DNA from: Mytilisepta virgata
Lineage: Eukaryota > Mollusca > Bivalvia > Mytilida > Mytilidae
Reading direction: 5' to 3'
NCBI GenBank assembly: GCA_028015205.1
Contig: JAPWFG010000069.1
Span: 1 to 64,000 of the forward strand
Length of the DNA stretch: 64,000 nucleotides
The translations under genes were made by a program, and so were the position numbers. The notes beneath the pieces were generated by a model that ran no database searches, was not told the DNA's origin, and worked only from the letters and a program-made list of their open reading frames with translations. Of the stretch, positions 57,517 to 64,000 are shown one piece after another. How positions within the stretch are numbered: the first letter of the stretch is position 1; the number at the start of each line of letters is the position of its first letter.

Positions 57517-58964
57517 TTAAGAGGCGGTCGGATGGGGGAATAATTTTTGTTAGGTCGTTCATGCGAACATCTACGTCTGCCACCCGAAGAACCACCTACT
57601 GTGGGATTGGAAACTACTGCCGGATCCAATGGATCCCCCCAGATTGACTCTTCTTGTTCATTAGTCGTTGTGTCCATCTGCTCAGAGTCATCGACATCAT
57701 CGTCGAACTCTGAGCAGAGATCCCTAAATGTATTAAATTTAAAAACTTTTTCTGCCTTAGTAAGGCGATTGGAAGTCTGTCTGTTTTTTGTTTTGTCAGC
57801 TGTAGTAGATCGTGAAGAATTCTGTGATGATGATGGTTTCAAAGGAGATTTCTGAGCGGATGATTTTGAAGACTTTTGTTTACCAGATTGTGTTTGCTTA
57901 CCGCTAGCAGAATTGGTAGAGGTAAAAGACCCAGATGTTTGTGATGAATTTGACGCTGTAGATTGTCTGGGTTGAGACGTTTTCTCTTTAGAGGAACTTG
58001 GTTTTGAAATGAGTACAGGGAATTCTGTTCCCTCGGGCCATGTAAAGTCAGTTTGTGTTTCAAAAGATCTAGTTTTTGGTGGAGATTTAACTTTATCAGC
58101 GTAAGAAGTGTTTGCATTTGAGTTATTCGAGGCAGAGACCAGTCGTCGAGCTTCATGGTAACTGATATGATTGTCCACTTTAATTTTCTGTATTTCTAAT
58201 TCCCTTTTGTAAAGTTCACAATTCCTAGAGTTAGCCAAATGCGATAAACCACAGTTAGAACATTTAGTGTCGTTCTGGCAATCAAATCTTGAATGACCTT
58301 CTAATGAGCATTTCACACATGTCTCAGTACCCTTGCAAGAGCTCCTACCGTGTCCAAACTTTTGGCATTTGAAGCAACGGATAGGATTGGGTATATATTT
58401 GTCAACTCTTATTCTGTACGGGCCTATGTATATGTGGTCTGGAACATTGGAGAGTTCAAATGTAACTAAGTAAGTGTTCAATTTTAAAATTTTATCTGCA
58501 GATTTTTTGGTGAATCGTTTGACCTTGGTAACATGTTGTGGTTTGAGTTCTTGGCAAATTTCTTCCTCAGATAATTCAAAAAGATCATGGTCTCTGTCTC
58601 GAATTACTCCCTGGCAAGAATTAAGAGTTCTGTGGGCAGTAACCGAGATTTGGATATCAGAAATTGAAGTTAGGGATAATAGGTTTTTTGATTGTTGTTG
58701 TCTGATACATTCTACTAGAAGACTTCCATTTTTCAGTTTTGAAACTTTCCTAACTTGTCCAGCACAAGCCTGAATTGATTTGTTCAACAGGAAAGGTGAA
58801 ATTTTTGTTATTGGTTTTTCATTGTTCAAACTTGTTATAACTAAAAATTTTGAGAATGTTCCAGAATCAGTATTCGGTAATTTCGTCGCGTGTCCATCAT
58901 CATCATCACTATCTGTCAATTTTCGTTTAGAAGTGGTTGTGTTTGTTATATTTGGAAAAGCCAT
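57513..58964 (-). CDS. LINE copy C ORF1: RNA-binding zinc-knuckle protein
   Basis: 483 codons from ATG 58964 to TGA 57513. The N-terminus is acidic and basic ('SKRKLTDSDDDD'). A conserved middle domain follows ('GSLLVECIRQQQSKNLLS', 'QGVIRDRDHDLFELSEEE'). Then come three CCHC knuckles: 197-210 (C-x2-C-x4-H-x4-C), 216-229 (same spacing) and 235-249 (C-x2-C-x3-H-x6-C). The Ser/Gln/Lys-rich C-terminal third is poorly conserved between copies. The open frame extends 34 codons upstream, but without a conserved ATG or matching frame in copy B. Expected role: binding the element RNA in cytoplasmic RNPs. Confidence 0.94.
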   Translation of the reverse strand: MAFPNITNTTTSKRKLTDSDDDDGHATKLPNTDSGTFSKFLVITSLNNEKPITKISPFLLNKSIQACAGQVRKVSKLKNGSLLVECIRQQQSKNLLSLTSISDIQISVTAHRTLNSCQGVIRDRDHDLFELSEEEICQELKPQHVTKVKRFTKKSADKILKLNTYLVTFELSNVPDHIYIGPYRIRVDKYIPNPIRCFKCQKFGHGRSSCKGTETCVKCSLEGHSRFDCQNDTKCSNCGLSHLANSRNCELYKRELEIQKIKVDNHISYHEARRLVSASNNSNANTSYADKVKSPPKTRSFETQTDFTWPEGTEFPVLISKPSSSKEKTSQPRQSTASNSSQTSGSFTSTNSASGKQTQSGKQKSSKSSAQKSPLKPSSSQNSSRSTTADKTKNRQTSNRLTKAEKVFKFNTFRDLCSEFDDDVDDSEQMDTTTNEQEESIWGDPLDPAVVSNPTVGGSSGGRRRCSHERPNKNYSPIRPPLK

Positions 58965-60163
58965 GGTGATATATATATGCTTCGTTACTCTTGCTCCCCG
59001 CCCACCTCGGAGCAGCATCAACACGATGTATGCCTGCCACATTTGTGACAAGCACCAGGGATACAAGAATAAGATACTCGCATGGAATACCTCTCAATGG
59101 GCGCAAGCCTCGTGCCAGGGGTTGCCTGACGAGACAACCGCCCAAAGTAACATCCACACGATTGACCCATGAGCCACCGCCTTCTTGAACCCAACATATG
59201 TAAATGGTACTATTATCGTACAGTTTGGAAACAGGTCAAGTTCAAGGGCTTGGCGTGACCAGCCGATTGGTCGAGACCGGGCCCATCCGACCTCCCGTTT
59301 CAGATAAAGTAAGGGCCAAAGTGGCGTGTTTCAGCCACCAGGATCCCGTCCTCTATCCTTACGGGTATCCACACACGGCAAACATGTGGCCTCATTAAGC
59401 CGAGGAAGCTTTGTCCCATGAGCCACCGCCTTCTCTGCGCTTCCGTCAGTGGTTATCATCCAAGACCCCAGAACCCAAACATCAACCTACAACGATACAT
59501 GCAATCCAAACCCAACCCACCCATTGCATCTCAGTATCATTGAGGGTTCGTATGGGTCTTTTCAGACAACCACGAGAAAACAGCAGAGGGCTAGGCATGA
59601 CCATTTATTGGCTGGACCGGGACCATCCAGCCATTCGTGAGCCTGGTGTACATTACATTGGAGCTAATATGACCAAAACGAAATCCAAAGAATAGGAGAA
59701 ATCATAAAATGAACGTAAATAGTCTTAAATAAATGGAATGAAGTATATCCGAGAACATAGAAAAATAATAAATAAACAAACAACCGAAATAAATAATAAT
59801 TTTGAGCCTGTTGAATTTTGTGACCCTTAAGCCAACACCAATCCATAAATCAGTAGTTTGGAATTTTACCACATTTTGCAGGAAAAAAAAAAAAAAAAAA
59901 AAAAAAAAACAACATTATATAGTGATGTAAAGGAATGGTGTGACCAGCCGATTGACCGAATCGGGTCCATCCGGCCTCCCGTCTAGGTAAAGATTGTGCC
60001 CCAGATGGTGATCGGAACCGTTTTTCCGGCCATCCAGGAACACTCCCTATTACCGACACGGGTTTGCGACACACGGCAAACATGTCGCCTCTTTAGGGGC
60101 CTCTTACGCCAAGCCGAGGAGCTGTGGGCCTATTCTATTGTGTCCCCGGGACCCACACGGGGG
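58965..60163 (-). promoter_or_regulatory. LINE copy C 5' UTR, probable internal promoter
   Basis: 1.2 kb ending at the shared 5' terminus. Two related blocks lie about 680 bp apart: 'ggcgtgaccagccgattg' near 59257 and 'ggtgtgaccagccgattg' near 59937. Both are followed by 'catccg.cc.cccgt', 'acacggcaaacatgt' and 'aagccgagga' segments. This resembles a diverged pair of 5' monomers. The promoter role is inferred from LINE biology, since no core motif was identified. Confidence 0.6.
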
Positions 60164-60912
60164 TTTACAAATAAAATAAATTCCAGTATAAACAATAAAA
60201 TACATATGTGACAAAAAGTAACAAAACATTTCCAATATCACAGAAAAGCTATCAAACAAATACAATCAATAAATTAATACAAGAGAAAACAATAACAAAT
60301 TAAAATTCTGGATAAAGACTATAATCAGGAATACAGCCAGACAGACTATATTCTCGAGTATAGTCCCACGTCCTTTAAATATTGTAATATACGGTTACCA
60401 GCAACCTTTGTAAATAAATCTTTCTTATCGTTGACTGTGTAGTACCGACAAATAATGTCGGATTTACCTTCACAGTCAATTAAAAGATGCTCAATACTGT
60501 CGACATTGGCAAGGTATACACTCAGGGGGCGGCTCACTCTCTAAAATAAGAGTGGGTCATCCTGGTGTGACCAATGCGACATCTTGTTAAAACAACTTGA
60601 TCTCTGCGGCTTTTGCCAGAGAAACAAACACTACTGCCAATAGTTGGCTCTATAGAATGAAGTTTATTGTCTGTAAGCAACTGCGATTGCCACAGACGTA
60701 TAATATACTTAAAAAATCAAAGGTATAAAATCAGTATATGGCACTGACACATTAGTAATGGGGTCGTCTAAACCATCCTTCGCTATCCTATCTACAACTG
60801 TGTTTCCTCTTATACCAATATGACTTGGTATCCAGAAAAAAATTATTTGTTTACCCATATGGACAAGCCTTTCATAGAATTCAATGTGTGCAATTATAAG
60901 GCTTTTATACTT
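60164..60912 (-). pseudogene. LINE copy E, ORF2 C-terminal remnant
   Basis: Continuation of copy E above the copy C insertion: 3' UTR, then ORF2 C-terminus from 60346 ('FLQYLKDVGLYSRI' type end), CCHC region near 60500 with deletions, and RNase H up to about 60905. It stops at the tail of copy F. Either E was 5'-truncated here or F inserted into E and the rest of E lies beyond the window. Confidence 0.85.
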
Positions 60913-63900
60913 TTGATTGATTGATTGAATATTGTTTTACGCCGAGCTGGCGATATTTCAGCCAATATTAGGTCGAGAACTTATCTAAACGGAGCTGGTT
61001 AAAATTGAACACTGACTATTTACAAATAAAATATTAACGACAGTATAAACAATAAAACAAATATTAGACAAAACCTTACGAAACATTTTATAATATCACA
61101 GACTTGAAAACTATCACAGAAACGCAACAAGAAAAATATAATCAATAAAATAACATCATTCAAAACATATAACAATTCTGGATCAGGACTATAACCAGGA
61201 ATACAGCCAGACAGACTATATTCTCGAGTATAGTCCCACGTCCTTTAAATATTGTAATATACGGTTGCCAGCAACCTTTGTAAATAAATCTTTCATATTG
61301 TTGACTGTATAGTATCGACTAATAATGTCGGATTTATCTACAGAGTCAATTAAAAGATGTTTAATACTATGTCGACATTGGCACGAAATACACTCAGGAG
61401 GCGGCTCATTCTCTAAAATAAAAGAATGAATCGTCCTGGTGTGGCCAATGCGACATCTAGTTAAAACAACTTGGTCTCAAACATTCTTGCAAACAGTTGG
61501 CTCTATAAAATGTAATTTATTGTCTGTAAGCAGATCCCACTGGGACTGCCCCAGACGTAAAACATATTTGTATATTAAAGGTTTAAAATGAGAGTATGGC
61601 ACTAACATATTAGTTATGGGGTCTTCTAAAGCATCCTTCGCTATTCTATCGACGACTGTGTTTCCCTTAATACCAATATGACTTGGTATCCAGACAAAAA
61701 TGATTTCTTTGCCCATTTGGACAAGTCTTTTATAAAATTCAATAATATGGGCAATTAATGGATTTTTATATTTCTGACCTTCGATAGCCAATAAACATGA
61801 AAGTGAATCTGAACAAATAAAAAATTTAAGTTTTTCAGATGTTCTTGCAAACTTTAAAGCAAGAATTATAGCTCTGGCTTCAGCAGTAAAAATGAAACTG
61901 GAGGGTGGAAGACGGAGAGTTGCTGCTTGCTGTCCAAAGACAACAGCGGCAGCCACTTTATCCCCGTCCTTGGACCCATCAGTATAAATAGAGTCATGAA
62001 ATTCAAACTTTGATTTTATTTCAGCAAAGTGTTGCTGAATAAGAATAGGGTTTGTTTCGGACTTTTGATGTTTTCTAAGGTCAAAAATAAACATAGGTTT
62101 GGGTACAAGCCAAGGTGGTGATTGAGGTATATTAATGGGGGCAATTTCATCAAGGTTGATGTTAGAACCCGTGGTTTCATCCGGATACCGAATGGAGGAA
62201 TTTTATTTTCATGTTGTTCAAATATATCCTCATAGAGCGGATTGAAAACACAGTCGTAGGCAGGATTTGAAGGATATGCTTTTAGCTTCGTTACGTATTG
62301 TAAACCAAGTTTTACCCGACGATTATAAAGAGACGGCTCGTTCGCCTCTACATATAAACTCTCCACAGGAGACGTTCTGAACGTCCCCAAGGGCAAACGA
62401 AGACCTTGGTGGTGAACAGTATCTAAAATTTTTATATAGGATTTGCGAGCAGATCCATATATAATGGAACCATAATCAAGTTTAGATCGTACAATTGATC
62501 GATATAGATTTAACAAAATGTTTTTGTCAGCACCCCAGTCAGTGCTGGAAACAACTTTTAAAATATCCAATGCCTTCAAGCATTTAGATATGGGGTAGAA
62601 AGGTAAGTTTATTGTCAAATAGAATACCAAGAAATTTGGTTTCTTTGACGACCTTAATGGGAGAATTATAAATTTTAAGTTCGGGGTCTAAATGTAGTTT
62701 TCGTTTATTACAAAAATGCATACACACTGTTTTGGAGTTGGAAAATTTAAAACCATTTTCCATAGCCCATTTTTCAATTTTATTCAAAGATAATTGTAGT
62801 TGTCTTTCTATGTTGTTCATATTTTTACCTCTATAGCATATAAGAAAATCATCAACATAAAGCGAGCCTTCAACATTCGTTTGTAATGTTTTAGCCAAAC
62901 TATTTATTTTAATACTGAATAGAGTAACAGAGAGGATACTTCCCTGAGGGACACCCATCTCTTGTTCAAAAGGTTCAGACATAGTAGTATTAACCTTGAC
63001 TTTAAACTGTCTGTCTGACAAAAAGTTATCAATAAATGAGGGTAATCTACCTTTCAACTCCATATCATTTAAATCTTTTAAAATTCCATATTTCCAGGTG
63101 GTGTCGTATGCTTTTTCAAGGTCGAAAAACACCGACACCACATGTTCACCTTTAGCAAACCCGTTGCGTATGAAAGACTCGAAGCGAACAAGATGATCCA
63201 ACGTGCTTCTGCCCTGCCGGAATCCACACTGTATATTGGACAGGAGACCATTGGTCTGAAGGAACCAGACAAGGCGGTCGTTGATCATCCGCTCCATTGT
63301 CTTGCATACGCAGCTTGTGAGGGCAATTGGCCGATAATTCGACGATTCAAAATGATCTTTCCCAGGTTTGGGAATAGGGATAACTGTAGCTTGCTTCCAG
63401 ATGGAAGGCAAGTTACCAGATACCCATACTTTATTGAGGAGATCCAAAAGAGTTTCTAAAGAGGTATCTGGAAGGTGTTTCAGAAGTTTATATGTTGTAG
63501 TCTTCTGAATTATTTGATCGAAAGTTGAGTTTAGTTTTTTCGGTTCGGTTTTTAATACGTTGAAATTCCTGAGAGTAATTTTGAGAAGAAGAATTTTTAG
63601 AGAAAGTTTCACCAAGTTTTTGAGAGATCTCATTTTCTGATGTTAAAAGTGTCTGGCCATCTTTTAGATGATAAAGATTGGCTTTCCTGTTTTTACCGTC
63701 AACTTTTTGTATAAAGTTCTTTTGTTTGAATGTTCTGCGTGCTTTTGCACGGAATATACGGATGTTACTTAAATTATCTTGGGTTGGGTGCATATTGAAT
63801 CGTCGTTCGGCCTTCTTCCTATTTTTCTTCGCCTCCTCACATTCATCGTCAAACCATGGTTTGCTAGGTTGTTTTGGATTTGTCGAGGTTTTAGGAATGG

Positions 63901-64000
63901 TTCTCTCAGCTATCGATACTAAAAGGACTGGATCACTAACATTGTAGAAAAGCTCATTTGTAAGTTCGTCCCGACTGAGCTGCTCAAACAAAGGCCAGTT
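60913..64000 (-). mobile_element. LINE copy F, broken, continues past the window
   Basis: Tail 'ttgattgattgattg' at 60913, 3' UTR, then ORF2 from about 61205 to the window edge. Its 3' UTR is especially close to copy E ('cagacagactatattctcga' in both). Its 5' part and any target duplication are outside. Confidence 0.9.
61205..64000 (-). pseudogene. LINE copy F ORF2, frameshifted
   Basis: Segments 63991-63488 (endonuclease-RT linker), 63633-62584 (RT with 'FDLEKAYD', 'YVDDFLICYRG'), 62630-62016 and 62094-61477 (RNase H 'IYTDGSKDGDK', 'TAEARAI', 'CSDSLS'). Small deletions relative to copy C occur near 63713, 63495, 62587, 62166 and 61478. The endonuclease catalytic part lies beyond 64000. Confidence 0.88.

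Larger units (their letters stand above)
53517..60163 (-). mobile_element. LINE copy C, full length and intact, nested in copy E
   Basis: 6647 bp flanked by a 12-bp target duplication 'tttacaaataaa' (53505-53516 and 60164-60175). Sense order: 5' UTR 60163-58965, ORF1 58964-57513, ORF2 57516-53836, 3' UTR 53835-53517 ending in (CAAT)n-type repeats. Both ORFs are uninterrupted. EN, RT and RNase H together with a three-knuckle ORF1 point to the I superfamily (I/Nimb-like). This is the best candidate in the window for a recently or currently mobile element. Confidence 0.95.

Noticed and set aside
58965..59157. Conserved N-terminal extension or upstream peptide before LINE ORF1 ('AGIHR..AAPRWAGSK')
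   Set aside because: The peptide is in frame with ORF1 in copy B but not in copy C, so conservation is at DNA level in the 5' UTR.

Overview
This is a eukaryotic, AT-rich window that looks like a bivalve mollusc genome, with Mytilus or a close relative the best guess. That guess rests on recalled repeat families: hairpin-capped elements carrying 150-170 bp tandem arrays, SINEs ending in a 'gtttaacgcc' core, and I/Nimb-like LINEs with tails of the (CAAT)n type. It cannot be proved from the window alone. Only one convincing host protein gene is present. Almost everything else that can be named is mobile DNA.

Layout. 1-4702: non-coding DNA with a SINE fragment, a TTAA-flanked MITE carrying a nested fold-back MITE, and a 31-bp minisatellite. 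4703-9064 (minus): an uninterrupted 1453-codon gene for a protein with 15 C2H2 zinc fingers in five groups and a long Ala-Gln tract. 9065-19600: non-coding DNA with two more copies of the TTAA MITE, an 11-bp-TSD SINE-like insertion inside a hairpin-ended element, a Harbinger-type MITE and a 147-bp tandem array. 19640-27310: two decayed plus-strand non-LTR retrotransposons of different families. One is split by a complete tRNA-derived SINE with a 13-bp TSD and by about 2.96 kb of unknown DNA placed inside its RT domain. 27369-29840: a hairpin-ended element with internal duplications, then the 3' end of another non-LTR element. 29843-64000: at least five copies of one LINE family, all on the minus strand (A, B, C, E and F). 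43600-53385: a pocket between LINEs with a duplicated segment holding an exon-like reading frame, a 3.35-kb element filled with a 166-bp satellite, and an LTR-retrotransposon remnant.

The LINE. Copy C (53517-60163, 6647 bp) is complete. It has a 12-bp target duplication, an intact ORF1 (483 codons, three zinc knuckles) and an intact ORF2 (1226 codons: endonuclease, reverse transcriptase, RNase H, terminal CCHC). The ORFs overlap by ATGA, which suggests termination-reinitiation. Copy C sits inside the 3' UTR of older copy E. Copy B (36853-43589) is also full length, with a 10-bp target duplication, but its ORF2 is broken. Copy A (29843-36692) is broken, has lost its RNase H domain in frame, and was itself split by a 1175-bp hairpin-ended element. 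Copy F runs off the window edge.

How the parts relate. The LINE tail and two SINE-like elements share a 3' core, which suggests the LINE machinery mobilises them. Several unrelated elements share one architecture: terminal hairpin, GACG-type microsatellite and a tandem array of 147-170 bp units. The nesting order gives a readable history of insertions. I saw no rRNA gene, functional tRNA gene, CRISPR array or bacterial-type operon.
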